Shown here: positions 22,910 to 35,712 of the stretch, in pieces
Numbering within the stretch: position 1 is the first letter of the stretch
Layout of the letters: each line of letters begins with the position of its first letter
Assembly (NCBI GenBank): GCA_027943335.1
Contig: BSBK01001878.1
Coordinates: 77,001-141,000, forward strand
Length of the DNA stretch: 64,000 nucleotides
Direction of reading: 5' to 3'
Source: Chamaecyparis obtusa
Taxonomy: Eukaryota; Streptophyta; Pinopsida; Cupressales; Cupressaceae
The notes under the pieces: model-generated
Told to the model about the DNA's origin: nothing
Database searches by the model: none
What the model saw: the letters and a program-made list of their open reading frames with translations, nothing else
Program-made: the position numbers and the translations under genes

Positions 22910-23560
22910 CTCTATTTTTGGTGCTTATAATAGTTAAGGCATCACTGGATGAGGGTTGTTGGTTATTTCTTGTCATATCTTAATCGACAAGAGTAGAAAC
23001 AATGTCATCAAAAACTAATTTGATCTTGACATACACTGAAGTGCTAAGCATTGTCACAACTCAGTCCTAGTTTCTTGGTAAAGAACATAATAATAGGACA
23101 GCTTTATTCTCATTATCATGAGTCAAACCCACAAAATTTTCTTAATTGGTAAGAATGTTAAACTCATTGACCTGATTTTTCATGATCCTACCTTCCTTTA
23201 TCTTTAGTTTGTATAACTTTATATGTAGTTGATGTCATTAAATACATGGTTGTACATTTATCCCACAATTCTATTGTTGTCTTCTTAGTTGTAATGTTGA
23301 AAATAACTTTACTAGACAAGGAAAGGAATATTGATTCTTTTTCCTTATTGTCCATAGTTTCCCAATCTTTATCTTTCATCAAAGTTGGCTTCTTGAATTT
23401 CCCCTCAAGCATGATTAAGATGTCTTAATTTATTAGAAAGGACTCCATCTGCAACTTCCAAAAACTAAAATTCTATTTGAAGAACTTCTCTATCTTTTCT
23501 TCCTCTATAGCTCAAGGAATTCAACCACTGAATTCCCAACTAACAAATCTTCTTAGCTCT
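22910..23560 (-). pseudogene. Copia-4 gag N-terminal part (UBN2 type, truncated)
   Basis: The minus-strand frame 23412-23188 reads DWETMDNKEKESIFLSLSSK and then ELWDKCTTMYLMTSTTYK. This is the familiar UBN2/gag_pre pattern of copia (Trp-Glu..., I-x-L-S-L, LWD-x-L). Downstream, with a stop, come LTHDNENKAVLLLCSLP near 23105 and KLVFDDIVSTLVD-like sequence near 23015. The zinc knuckle is missing. The coding fades near 22910. The primer site next to it at 23557-23569 gives the orientation. Confidence 0.78.
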
Positions 23561-23569
23561 GATACCAAT
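23557..23569 (-). promoter_or_regulatory. Copia-4 tRNA-Met primer binding site
   Basis: On the minus strand the sequence after the LTR reads ATTGGTATCAGAGC, a perfect copy of the copia tRNA-Met primer site. It lies between the LTR end TTTTTACA and the gag start. Confidence 0.82.
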
Positions 23570-24410
23570 TGTAAAAATAGGAAGAGTAAAAAGAGTGAAA
23601 GTATAGAAAATAAGAATTAAAATAGAGAACACAATACAATAATTTTATAGTAGTTCACCAATTAGCTACATCAACTTTTAGCAAGGGAAAATCTCTTTAT
23701 TAATACCTCTTTTTTTTTATTACAATTCATAGTAGCTAATTCATGTATCATTCAAATACAATTGCCACTGATCTCTTAAAATTTAGGTAGAAAAAAAGAA
23801 TCATAATATGGAGGGAAAATTAGAGTTTACTATTGGGATTCATACACCCAACACTTCTGATAGAGAAAAAATCATCTACAAAAAATAAATGGGCACATGA
23901 ATCACTTTGGTGGCATTTGTAGAGATTTTGACTAGTTACAGAAATCCATAGAAATGATGAATTAGTATGAGAGTTGGTAGAAGTAGTTGAACATTCAATA
24001 TTGACCTCTCTTTTTGTAAAAACACTTTGAAATAATTTGAAATCAAAATGGGGCAATCAGTTTGAATGTCATCTATTGATGCAATAGATTTGTGCATAAT
24101 TTGAGGGACACTAAATCAATCAACTAGTGATTTGTTGATCATAGAACAAAGGACTATGGAAAAGCCCCAAACTGCCTTAAGAAAAGAGAGGTAGGGAGTC
24201 TATTATATAGAAAATAAAAAGTGAGGTGACAATTTGGGATTCAACCATATTCACCAATAATACAAATATAATCATAAACAACAACAACTATCAATTATAA
24301 ATAGAAATACATACAAGCATATATTTAATATGGGATTGCAAAGTCAAGAAAGACTGCTAGTAGTCTAGAAAGGAGGCTGCCTCAAAGTCAAGAAAGGCTT
24401 CCAATTAGCA
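23570..24410 (-). repeat. Copia-4 LTR shared by two internal regions
   Basis: On the minus strand the LTR ends CTATTTTTACA directly before the primer site. Its other edge lies near 24410 (minus TGCTAATTGG), about 12 bp after a polypurine tract ATGGGGGATAAC at 24423-24435. Upstream on the minus strand is the copia RNase H end, and downstream is a gag start, so this single LTR serves as a 3' LTR on one side and a 5' LTR on the other. The start edge is approximate. The frame 23820-24056 inside it is not recognised. Confidence 0.65.
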
Positions 24411-24422
24411 TTAGAGCTATCG

Positions 24423-24884
24423 TTATCCCCCATAATGACCATTGGGAAGAACATGAAGTAAATCTCTGATCTTTTGGAACCTTTCACGAGCTAGAGCCTT
24501 TGTGAAGATATCTACAACCTGATCTTCTATACTATAGTACACAATTTGAATCAAGCCATGTTGAACCAATTCTATAATATAGTGATGATGTATCTCAAAA
24601 TGTTTGGTTCTACTATGAAATATTGGATTCTTCATCATTTTCATAGAACTCTTGTTATCACAATAAAAAAAGGTAGATTCATTTTAAATTTGGTGCAAGT
24701 CTTCAATTAGTCTTCTCAACCATACAGTTTGACAAGCTACTGATGTTGTAGCTTCATATTCTACCTCTGTTGTAGAAAGTGATAATGTTGGTTGTTTCTT
24801 GAAATTCCAAGAGAATACTACAAAACTAGGGCTAAAATAGTAGCAAGAAGTAGACTTTTTATCATTTGTAGAATGTAATGCCCC
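24423..24884 (-). pseudogene. Copia-4 RNase H C-terminal part
   Basis: The minus strand reads DKKSTSCYYF near 24870, SLSTTEVEYEATTSVACQTVW near 24785-24725, FFYCDNKSSMKMMKNPIF near 24670-24615, RTKHFEIHHHYI near 24600 and EDQVVDIFTKALARERFQK near 24530-24475. All are standard landmarks of the copia RNase H end, including its EVEY and CDN motifs. The sequence is cut off at about 24884, where an LTR-like TGTAATGCCCCACC begins on the plus strand. Confidence 0.82.
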
Positions 24885-25494
24885 ACCAGGGAACTTGGGA
24901 GAATTTAACCTAATACATGGGTATGTGCAAGATCATGGTATGCCAAACTAGGCCCTTAAGTGACAATGAAAATTTAGAAAATCAGGTTTAGGAAAGTTGA
25001 AATTAAAATTTGAACAAGTTATAAATATTATATAAAAAATATGCAAGAAGAAAATTTTTAGAAAATTGAATTTAGTTTCTAAGATAGTAGGCCTTTTTTG
25101 AAAAATAATTATTCTATATGTTGAAAATTTCAAATTTTAATGTAGAAGTATGAAAATTTCAGTAAAAAAATAAGAAGTAGGTGTATGTATGACCACCTTA
25201 AACACAATCAAATGATAATCTTCTTTTACAAGATTCTAGATATAAGTAGTAGACTAATGTCCAGATGTGCCACATAATTTTTTGTAATTTTTTCCAAGTA
25301 AATAATTAAGTATGATTTTTCTTCTACAACTTTTCCAGAATACCAAAACTCTCATGTCTGACCATGTTAACTTAGTCTAAACTTTATCAAATTGAAAAAA
25401 AATTTATTTTTCTTGTTGTAGTAAAATCATAGAATGTGACACATGTTTTGGATTTCAAAAATGTTATATAGTTTGAAAGTTATAGCTATTTTGC
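24885..25494 (+). other. Possible gypsy LTR-like stretch without coding
   Basis: The copia coding stops abruptly at TGTAATGCCCCACCAGGG (about 24888). TGTAATG is a common start for chromovirus LTRs. The stretch runs without coding up to integrase C-terminal coding at 25495. No matching end or second copy is present, so the reading as an LTR joined by deletion to the integrase tail is only a suggestion. It is AT-rich from 24960 on. Confidence 0.3.
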
Positions 25495-25900
25495 AAATGA
25501 AGAAGTTTGGGTCGTGCAAGATACTGAAGAAGCATGATTCAAGAAATGCCTATGAGGTCAAGTTGCCTACGGAGCTTAATGTTTCACCAGTGTTTAACAT
25601 TTTATATCTGATAGAGTATCATGAGCGAGGTGTTGAAGATGAGATCAAAGTAGCATAGTGGAGTATTCTAGCAACTAGTTCAACTACTAAGGAGATTGAG
25701 GACATATTGGATAGTCATGTTGGTAGAGGCACAAGGAATAGGACATATGAAGAATATCTAGTCAAATAGAAAGGATGACCCGTTGAAGATTCATCGTGGC
25801 TGAAAAAGGAGGAGGTTGACCATCTTGGTTATCCTCTTCACACCAGAGTTATGAAAAGGTCACTTCTCAAATCACCCCAAGTGTCTGATGCATGAGCATC
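25495..25900 (+). pseudogene. Chromovirus integrase C-terminus with chromodomain
   Basis: The plus strand reads MKKFGSCKILKKHDSRNAYE near 25497, LPTELNVSPVFNI near 25567, and a stop near 25657. The chromodomain follows: IEDILDSHVGRGTRNRTYEE near 25692-25752, YLVK, stop, KG, stop, PVEDSSWLKKEEV near 25754-25815. The order (GPY/F-like tail, then ILDxR, YLVKWKG, SWxxEEL-like) is that of Tekay/Del-type chromoviruses, whose chromodomain directs integration to heterochromatin. The two stops lie where Trp and Arg of YLVKWKGR are expected. Only the last 130 codons of pol remain. Confidence 0.85.
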
Positions 25901-26118
25901 CTGGGTGTAAGAGCAATCTTGCATCAACCAAAAAATATTTCTAGTTTCTTTTCAATAAGAGCTATCTTGTGCAGAGCTGCTATTTATGGAAACTTACTAT
26001 TTTTAGTAAGTTGGTCATACGATCTTGAAATCTTATGATTTCATAGTTGGAGGTTCATCTTAGTCATATTAGCATACCAGTTGAGTTTCATTACCACATC
26101 ATCTGTATTGGTGAATTT
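25901..26118. other. Non-coding spacer before the long-LTR element
   Basis: I see no gene. It probably contains the 3' untranslated region of the chromovirus fragment. Confidence 0.3.
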
Positions 26119-28249
26119 TGTAAGCATACTTCTAGTCCCCCATTTTTCTAACTTTTTAGGTTGGATTTCATAGTGAAAGTTTCCCCTAATGTGTTCCTGG
26201 ATTTTTCTCCTTCTAACAATGTTGCTATGAAAAACAAAGTTCAAAGTATTAATATGCAGATGCAAATCAGCCAATCTAAAGTTTAAATTTTAAAGAAGAA
26301 AGTTTTTGTTATTCAAGTTCAAATTTGAAGCCCTAATTCAAAGCCAATGGTTCAAATTCAGAAGTTTAGATGTAAGTTTAAGATCAAGATTCATATCCGT
26401 AAGTTCAAGCATGTAGATTTAGATTTGATATTACAAGTGGATGATTTGAAGTTCCTAAATTGCCTCAATGCATGATTAAGTATAATCTTATGTCCTTGTG
26501 AAAAATTTTAAAGAAAAAAGGTGAAATCCTGCAATGGAGAAGCACTTTTCAAGTTTTCCGCCAAGAAGAAGCCAAAGTTAACTTTTCCACAAATACACAA
26601 ATGAGTCAGATTGCAATTGAAAGATTAATGAATTTGATCCAAATAATTAAATGATGGGAACCGAGCTTGATGAAAATGTAAATTCAAAGCAAATTAGAGA
26701 ATTTGTGAAGTAGTAGATTTCCACCTATCTTGGTACTTTTTCGCCAAAGGAGAACCTCCTTTCCAATTTTTTGCCAGCATAGTCAAAGTTAGAATTTCCG
26801 CAAGGGAAATCACATTCAATTTTCTTAATCTCTGCAAGCATTAGTTTTGTCTGACAAATACAGGTTGTTCAAATCAAAGTCTAAATGGATCAAATTAGTT
26901 GTGAGGATTGAGCCTGCACTCTCTTCATCTTTATTATGTTCAATCTCACTAAAGAAAAGACAAGTTTGGAGAATGGGTGTGAGACGTTCAAAAAATGAGG
27001 AGGATCTCAACTCATATCAAACATTGAAGACTAGTTGGACAGAGAAACAAATTACAAAGAATGAATCTTTAGATGCTTCTTTCCTCAGTCAATTTTTAGT
27101 CACCCAACGGAGGTAAGTTCATACCCAAATTTCTGAGTCATGTTCAAGAATTGAATCATGAAGACTCTATAGTGTTGGCTACTAAGGATATTAAAAGACT
27201 TAGATGTTGAAAATGCTCAACCTCAAGGAGGATTGATAAATTATGGCAAGGGGTCAATAAAGTGGTAAAACATTATATAGATGATAGAGTTACAAAAAAA
27301 AATTCTTGTGTTCTTTTTACAAATGAGATACATGTTCTTGATATAGAATTCTTCCCATACCTCGATCATGTTTTGGAAAGGTCAATGAACACAAGGAAGT
27401 CAACATCTACAATCATGAATAGGGGAAACAAAATTCTCAAGATCCTATTATGACCCTATGCACAAAGCATGTATAGATTAAAGATAGTCATAATTGATAG
27501 AGCACTCATTAGATATGTATTACTATAGATATGAATGCACAGGTAATCCCATGAAAATTTCCATAAAGATCCAAGCTCGAAAAAGATCCATGTATGGTAA
27601 AGACATGCATGATAAAAAAAACCTGAGTGTTCGATTGATGTTTGATTATGTGTCCTGCGGAGCTAGAGTCAATTTTTGATTCCCCTATTCCACTATCAAA
27701 ATATGGAGGCACAAAGACCGAACCCACAACTATTTATCCAAGAAGATGGTCGCAAGTAATTTAACAAAGTGCCTAACTTGATGAGGATAGGGAGTCCACA
27801 AAACAATAGTATTTTTTATGGAGAAGTACTTTGAGGCTCCAAGAGACATTAACAACATATGACTAGTCATGAGAATAATAGTTGTTGGTTAAGTGATGCC
27901 TGAACCTATAGGCCATAATAGTGAAGGCTTATATGTAAAATCTTTGAACCCAGGTGTCTAGAAAGCTATAGATGAATGATGTCTTCATTCCCATACATAT
28001 GAGCACTATTTTGGTGGGTGTCTTCTATTCTATTTAATCCATGTGTATCAAACCAAGTATAAAGAAGGTGCACGTTGATAAAATGCAAATATAGTCATAA
28101 AATTGGTAATCACCGATATAGAGAAATTTCCTAAAGTAACATCTAAGATATGACAAAATATGTGGACATTGCCAGAGATGCCAAGATTGAAGCTCGGGTG
28201 AAAATTGAAACATGTGGTTGATATATATCTACATTTCCCAAAAGAAAAT
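26119..28249 (+). repeat. LARD 5' LTR, first part
   Basis: It is homologous to 46076-48190 in the same order and orientation, for example ACAATGTTGCTATGAAAAAC at 26217 and 46178, and CACGTGGTT/CATGTGGTT then ATATATATCTACATTTCCCA at 28210 and 48160. It is interrupted at 28250 by the nested gypsy-like element. The frames inside it are not conserved between the two copies in a coding-like way. Confidence 0.78.
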
Positions 28250-30124
<1,875 letters not shown>

Positions 30125-30150
30125 TTAAACCCCCACTTTAGCAAGAGTAT
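30125..30150 (-). promoter_or_regulatory. Polypurine tract of the nested gypsy-like element
   Basis: On the minus strand this reads GCTAAAGTGGGGGTTTAA directly before the 3' LTR, the expected position of a plus-strand primer. It fixes the orientation as minus. Confidence 0.6.
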
Positions 30151-32173
30151 GTACTTGATGCAAACTCTTGGTAAAGGAGAAGAAAGAGGAGATCCAAGTA
30201 GATTCACAACAAGATAAAATAACACTTAGCTAAGGACATGAGCCCCTACATTAAGGATTATACCTCAACATACACACTTGGGGGTGCCAAAATAACAAGG
30301 GTTAGTATTAAATAACCCAAATCAATTAGCATAAGAAACCTTGCTAAGAAATATTTCTCATACTAATATCATATTTGGAAAGCTATCATTAAAGCATAAA
30401 TTTTTACATAAGAAAGAAAATAGAAAAACTATAAATAACATAGCTTCATGATCCCATCCTATTATCATGAAAGCAAAAAGAGAGAAAAGAGAAAGTGATT
30501 ACCTCACCCAGTAAGATGCCCACCTTACCATGAATCACCCTGGAGGGAGAGCCCAACAAGTTCGCCCATAAACTATGGTTGCAATTGTAATGCATCTTCT
30601 AATGGCTTCTATAATAACTATAGATCCACCTTCTTATATCACTATGAATATGAAATGCATGTCTCCTCAGGATTTAGCAACTTATGTGCATTACCCTTGG
30701 AAGATTTAGCATATAAATGCGTGTCTTTTCAGGATTTAGCAACTTATGTGTGTTACCTTCCAAGATTTAGTATATTTGAAACTGGAAATGCATGTCCCTT
30801 TAGGATTTAGCAACTTATGTGTGTTATCTTTAGAGGATTTAGCATATTGAAAAATGTGTGTCTCCTCAGGATTTATCAACTCATGTACGTTACCTTCAGA
30901 AGATTTAGCATACGAATACATGCCTTTTTAGGATTTATCAACTTATGTGTGTTACCTTCCAAGATTTAGCATTTAAAAATTAAAAAATATAGTACAAGGG
31001 AGGCCCTATATATGCCCCCCTCCTTAATATGGAAACAACATACTATTTTGACATGTTAAGCAAATAAAAGAACAAGGATAAAGCCTTCTTTAGCATCAAG
31101 ACAATATCCACAAACAACACCCAGTCCAAACCAAGAAGATCATAGCTCCTATGAGGCCATGGAAGGGAAAAATGTAAAGAGATATCATGCAAGAAGTGAA
31201 AATAAAGTAACCCTAATGAGGGATAGCATACTGTTCAGTTTCCAAGGTGAGAGATATATCAACCATGGGAATCCAATGTCAAACAATAAAATAGGTTATG
31301 ATCAAGGACATAGATCCTTAATGCAAACCAAAATTTTCATGTATGATTGAATGTCACATAATAGAAAGATACTACTTACCCAAGGAAAGAGGTGAATCCT
31401 AGAAAGACAAAAGGAAATGGCATCCCCCAAGTGTAGGACAAAGATGGAAGAGGATACCTACTTCACAATGCAAGGAGATATCTTGTTTATAACAATGTAC
31501 ACCATATTTTTAGCGAGGGATATTGACCCCTACATCCAAGAATATAGATAATTTTGAAAAGGATATGTCACTCATGGAAAAGGATCCTCAAAGAGAGATC
31601 TTATCAACAAGACCCCCACCAAAGAGGAGTTCTTTAAATAAAATATCATCTTTCAACAACAGGAACAAAGAATCAATCATCAAGCCCCCTGCAAACAAGA
31701 GGAAGAGGAATCTTTCGAATGAGGGAAACAACTCTAAAACCAAAGCAAGGGTGAGAGTTTATAAAGAACATAATTTTCAACATGGAGAAGAAGTGATGAC
31801 TTAGGGAAACAACTTCTCATGTAAAAAGGTTATCCATAGTTAGAACATCTATCAATATGTTGAAATAATGTTACAATATAAACAAATACCACTAAGCTAA
31901 GGAAAGTAGTTGCCTAGACAAAGAGAAAGAAAGAGGTACCTTTCCCCCCAGAGATAGAGACAAGGGATACCTTTGAAAAATAAGTGTCTTAGAAAAGATA
32001 TCTTGAAAAGAAAATATAGATTCTATGGATGGTTAAAAACATAATGCAAAGCCATAGAAAAAGAGGAGAGAAAGAATACCAATTAAGCCCTAATAAAAGA
32101 CCTAATGGATCCTAGCAGACTAGATGAAGATACACCTCTTGCCCCCAGTCCTGAGACAAGAGGGAAAGAACAT
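30151..32173. other. Non-coding core of the nested gypsy-like element
   Basis: No pol or integrase motif is seen on either strand. The plus-strand frame 31523-31804 (Lys/Asn/Ser-rich) and 31159-31350 have no recognisable domain and are probably chance. The segment contains the tandem array at 30655-30970. Confidence 0.5.
30655..30970. repeat. Tandem array of about 60-bp units
   Basis: The block AGGATTTAGCAACTTATGTG and the GTTACCTTCCAAGATTTAGCAT that follows recur at about 30669, 30731, 30804, 30868 and 30931. This gives five units of 60-75 bp with internal differences. On the minus strand it yields a repeating peptide (YAKSSEGNVHELINPEE-like). It is likely a minisatellite in the element core rather than a protein domain. 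Confidence 0.75.
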
Positions 32174-33253
32174 CTACATTATATCTAAAGGATGGGAATC
32201 CCCTATATCAAAATTATGAAGGAATTGTAAAATAGCATGAGAGTGAGATATAATTCCTAAAGCAGCTCTTTCTCTAACATATAACTTGAAATTTTTACAA
32301 TCAACAAGTAAGTGTTTGTTACTATAATGAAAAGGACATTTATATTTGTATAGAGAATCTATCAGCATAGGTCTAAAGATTTCTTTCTTGGAATTCATTA
32401 GCTCAACATATACCTTCTTAGCAATTTCTTGATGAGTATTAGGGTTATCTAAGATAGGTGTAGGGAGAAGAATGTGAAGAGGAGGATGATGTTTAGCATC
32501 ACCTACCTTAACTTGAGACTTCAAACAACCCACACCATACATATCTGGTTTAGTGGGTATTTGAACTGGAAACTTAATACCATGCTTATTAACTCCTAGC
32601 CCTAAACCTTTATAACCTTGTTTAGTCACTATATTATATCAAGTAGTATACATATTATGTAAAGCTTCTACATGAGGTGATTTTTTATCATGTTCATGAG
32701 TAAAGGTTGCATAAGGTGGGGTAATAGGTTTTGAAGAAGTTTCTTTACCCTTTCCTTTAATATCATCATGAATTAGATGAGAAGGTAAATCAAAGAAATC
32801 TTACACATCTGCATCCTGAACTATAGCTTGAATCCCATCATAAGTATGAGAAGAGTGAGGATGAATAGATGGAGAATTAGGTATCAAATTAGGATTAGGA
32901 ATATTAGGATTAGGATTGATAGGATTAGGATTAGGATTGATAGGATTAAGATTAGGATTGATAGGATTAAGATTAGGATTGGTAGGATTAAGAGATGGTG
33001 TATCATCTACCAAATTCTTCACATAATCCAAAAGATTAATAAGGCTACCACATAAATCTTTAATGAAGGTTTTAAATGTAGGCAAATTAGTGTTGGTAAA
33101 ATTCACAAAATCATAGGCAAAAGCAAAGTGAAGGGTCATCAACATAATGAAGTGAATGATACTCTCATAAACATCATAGGTATTATAAAGAGATGCTAAA
33201 ATAAGAGTAATAAAGAACATAAATACACACCAAAGCATCTTAACAATTGCCAT
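32174..33253 (-). pseudogene. Orphan gag-like ORF with Pro/Asn repeats, G-patch-like and Cys/His motif
   Basis: One minus-strand frame of 359 codons runs from ATG at 33253 to a stop near 32174, with only two internal stops (near 32800 and 32640). In order it has: a hydrophobic N-terminus (LWCVFMFFITLILASL, residues 7-22); NPINPNLNPINPNP repeats at about residues 90-125; a G-patch-like segment GYKGLGLGVNKHGIK near 32615; and a possible zinc site CPFHYSNKHLLVDCKNF near 32335. G-patch-like segments and Cys/His finger motifs of this kind occur in plant gypsy gag-protease regions. It starts about 185 bp after the LTR, as gag should. It may supply an RNA-binding function for a non-autonomous element. 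The function is inferred only. Confidence 0.6.
32878..32995. repeat. GGATTAGGATTGATA minisatellite
   Basis: Short units of ATTAGGATTGATAGG and ATTAGGATTAGG repeat here. On the minus strand they encode the Asn-Pro-rich repeats of the orphan ORF. They are not the plant telomere unit (TTTAGGG). Confidence 0.8.
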
Positions 33254-33439
33254 AGAAAATGAAATGCAAGAAATATTTTTGGATTTTATAGATTATATAG
33301 ATTTTTTATTTTTTGAATTTTAAAATGCAAGAGCATAAACTAGATCTAATCTAAATGAAAGAAAGCATCAAAAATCTAACACAATAGGGCATCTAATTCC
33401 ACAAAACAAAGGAGAGTAAGTATGTTGGGTTCACCAAAA
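33254..33439 (-). promoter_or_regulatory. Leader and candidate primer site of the nested gypsy-like element
   Basis: On the minus strand the LTR end TCTATTCA is followed by TTTTGGTGAACCCAACATAC (33439-33420). TGGTGAACCC has the position and TGG start of a primer site. I do not assign the tRNA. Confidence 0.5.
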
Positions 33440-34161
33440 TGAATAGACTTAAAATGGAATCACCTCTATTGAAATGTGTGTGTGTGTATTGTATGGGGGA
33501 AATATGAGATTCGCTCCTAAATCCAAATTCCGAAAGGAGAAATCCAATTTGATCAACCAAAAAGGTTAATACACAATCAAAACAATCTAAGCAGAACATG
33601 GAAGAGAGAGAGAGAGAATAACCCTATGTTTCCCTATGGTTGAATTGAAGTCTTTAGTAATTGAAATATAAATACTGACCTCAAATTAGGGCAGATCTAG
33701 AAAATGTCAAATTCTGATGTCTATGTATACTTTTAGGAAATTTTGCAACCTATTTCAGATTGGAAATGCCGAGACAGAGAAAACCCAAAAATCTTTCTCC
33801 AAGATGAGCTCGGGTTGGGTTTGACCCTCATAAAAGGTCAAATACTACATTCTTTATTTTTAGTCTGATTCTAATTCTGTTCAAAGATCTTGGAAGTTCC
33901 CCTAAAAGGATATCCAAATTCACTCTCAGATCTGAAATCCCCCACATGTACCTACAAGAAAAAGAGGGTTTTTGTTGTTTCTTTGAGGGGTTTGCCTTGG
34001 TCAAACCCCAGTTTCGAATCAACCTTAATATTGAAATTGAAACAGGAATCCTAGCAAGTAGTAGAAAAGGACATAACAATGAAGCTATGCAATTCAATAT
34101 ATATGTAATTATATTTTGAATGTAAAAAAGTATATTGATATGAAAGCTTGAACAAAATAAT
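33440..34161 (-). repeat. Nested gypsy-like element, 5' LTR, first part
   Basis: It matches 28250-29053 of the other LTR. It stops at GAACAAAATAAT (34161), where Copia-5 is inserted, and resumes at 41839. Confidence 0.8.
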
Positions 34162-35649
34162 TGTTGGACTACAACTAATTTGGAATCTGATTGAAGGATC
34201 TATGATTACAAGATCACTGCGAAGTTGTTGATTAGATATGTAATATGATTAAATTAGTATTATGTTGTCATTGATGTCAACTACTTTGACAACACTTGTC
34301 TTGTAAGTTACTACACCGAGACATCTGAAGAAAAGTGGAAAAGAGATGAAGAATAGAGAAATCTACATGAGGAAAGATGTACATGATAGATGAGGATAAG
34401 GAACACATTGAGTAACTTATTGATGAGTCCATGATTTGATGATATTGACTTCATTGTGTTGCATTCATCTTTAATGAAGTATAGAGCTGAAAGACACAAA
34501 GTAGTGTTGTTGGTAAATGAAGCATTTCTAGTATACATTGATGGAGTGTAGTGTATACCGACCATAGTATTAACCAAGCAGTGTTCACTGATGCATTTCT
34601 TTGTTAACCGAGGAAGACAAAATGAATTAAATGATTAGTTTAGCTGATAAAATTGATGAGTTGGCACAAGTATAACATTAAGGTAACAGATAATGTTTGT
34701 TATGTAGATCAACGGCTGACAAAATTCAAAGAATATCTAACAAAGAAAATTGAAATGTGTTATTGACATAAGTACTGAGAAAGTTTAAGCGGAAAAATCT
34801 ATGAATGTGAATAAGCAGAAAAATCTGATGGTGGAGAAGAAAATTATTTACTCATCTATATAAGAGAATAGAATCTCTTTATGATAATTTCAAGAAGAAG
34901 AAGAAGCTAGAGGATTATCATGTGAATAAGGTTTCTGCTTTCTAATCATACTGGTTAGTGAGAACCGAGCTATAGAGCAATTACTAAGCTACAGATAGCA
35001 GTTACCGATGGATAGTAAGTTGATACAATATTGAATCTGAAGTGAATTATTGATCAGAAGGATTTGAATGGACTAAATATTGATCTCTAATTTGCAATTG
35101 AAGTTGTATTAAGGCAGGTCATTTTACTATTACATATTTAACCATTGTATACAATGTAAATCTCTTAACCGGGTGGACTCTGAAAGTCTTATGATGTATC
35201 GTTCAAAGAATGAACATTGTTATCCTATCAACCCCATAGTGAATGCTGGTTGGATGATAACTTCTAGTTTAAAATCCTCTAACAAGGTCACACCTGACAG
35301 TGTGTTTGTAACATTTAACAGGGATGGGTCTTAACCGACCTCACTTCAGAAGAGTGAACAATTTTGGGTTACTGGTCCCAAGTGGTTTTTCCCTTTATAG
35401 GGTTTCCATGTTAAATCTCTTGTGTTATGTGTTGATTGTGATATTTTTTTGTTATCATACTTTTCATGTTACATATTAGATTTGATCGGTAAATAGTTAT
35501 AAGTATTAGACTAGTAATCGGTAAAAGCACAAACAGTAAGAGTTATTATTGCTTACCGATGAGAAGAAATAGAAAAAATTGTTTTGGATTATACATTTTG
35601 AATTGGGACACTGGATAACTGATTCACCCCCCTCTCAGTTATTCTAACA
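34162..35649 (+). repeat. Copia-5 5' LTR
   Basis: It starts TGTTGGACTACAACT and ends TCTCAGTTATTCTAACA. The second copy at 40350 has the same ends and nearly the same length. It contains the family repeats CTCTAACAAGG and TTTAACAGGG near 35280-35330. Confidence 0.92.
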
Positions 35650-35664
35650 ATTGGTATTAGAGCT
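35650..35664 (+). promoter_or_regulatory. Copia-5 tRNA-Met primer binding site
   Basis: ATTGGTATTAGAGCT follows the LTR end directly and matches the copia tRNA-Met primer site with one change (TATTAG for TATCAG). Confidence 0.85.
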
Positions 35665-35712
35665 ACGTTGCTTGGAATAAAGTTTTAAAGACTTAAGCAT
35701 AAAGGTCTCAAG

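Noticed and set aside
26825..27116. Possible gene in the LARD LTR
   Set aside because: The matching region at 46780-47070 does not keep the frame, so there is no sign of coding conservation.
30655..30970. CRISPR-like array of regularly spaced repeats
   Set aside because: The genome is that of a plant, the repeats are diverged and longer than the spacers, and there are no associated genes. It is an ordinary minisatellite.
32878..32995. Interstitial telomere-like repeats (TTAGGA/ATTAGG)
   Set aside because: The unit is not the plant TTTAGGG. It changes register (GGATTGATAGG) and lies within the reading frame of the orphan gag-like ORF as Asn-Pro codons.
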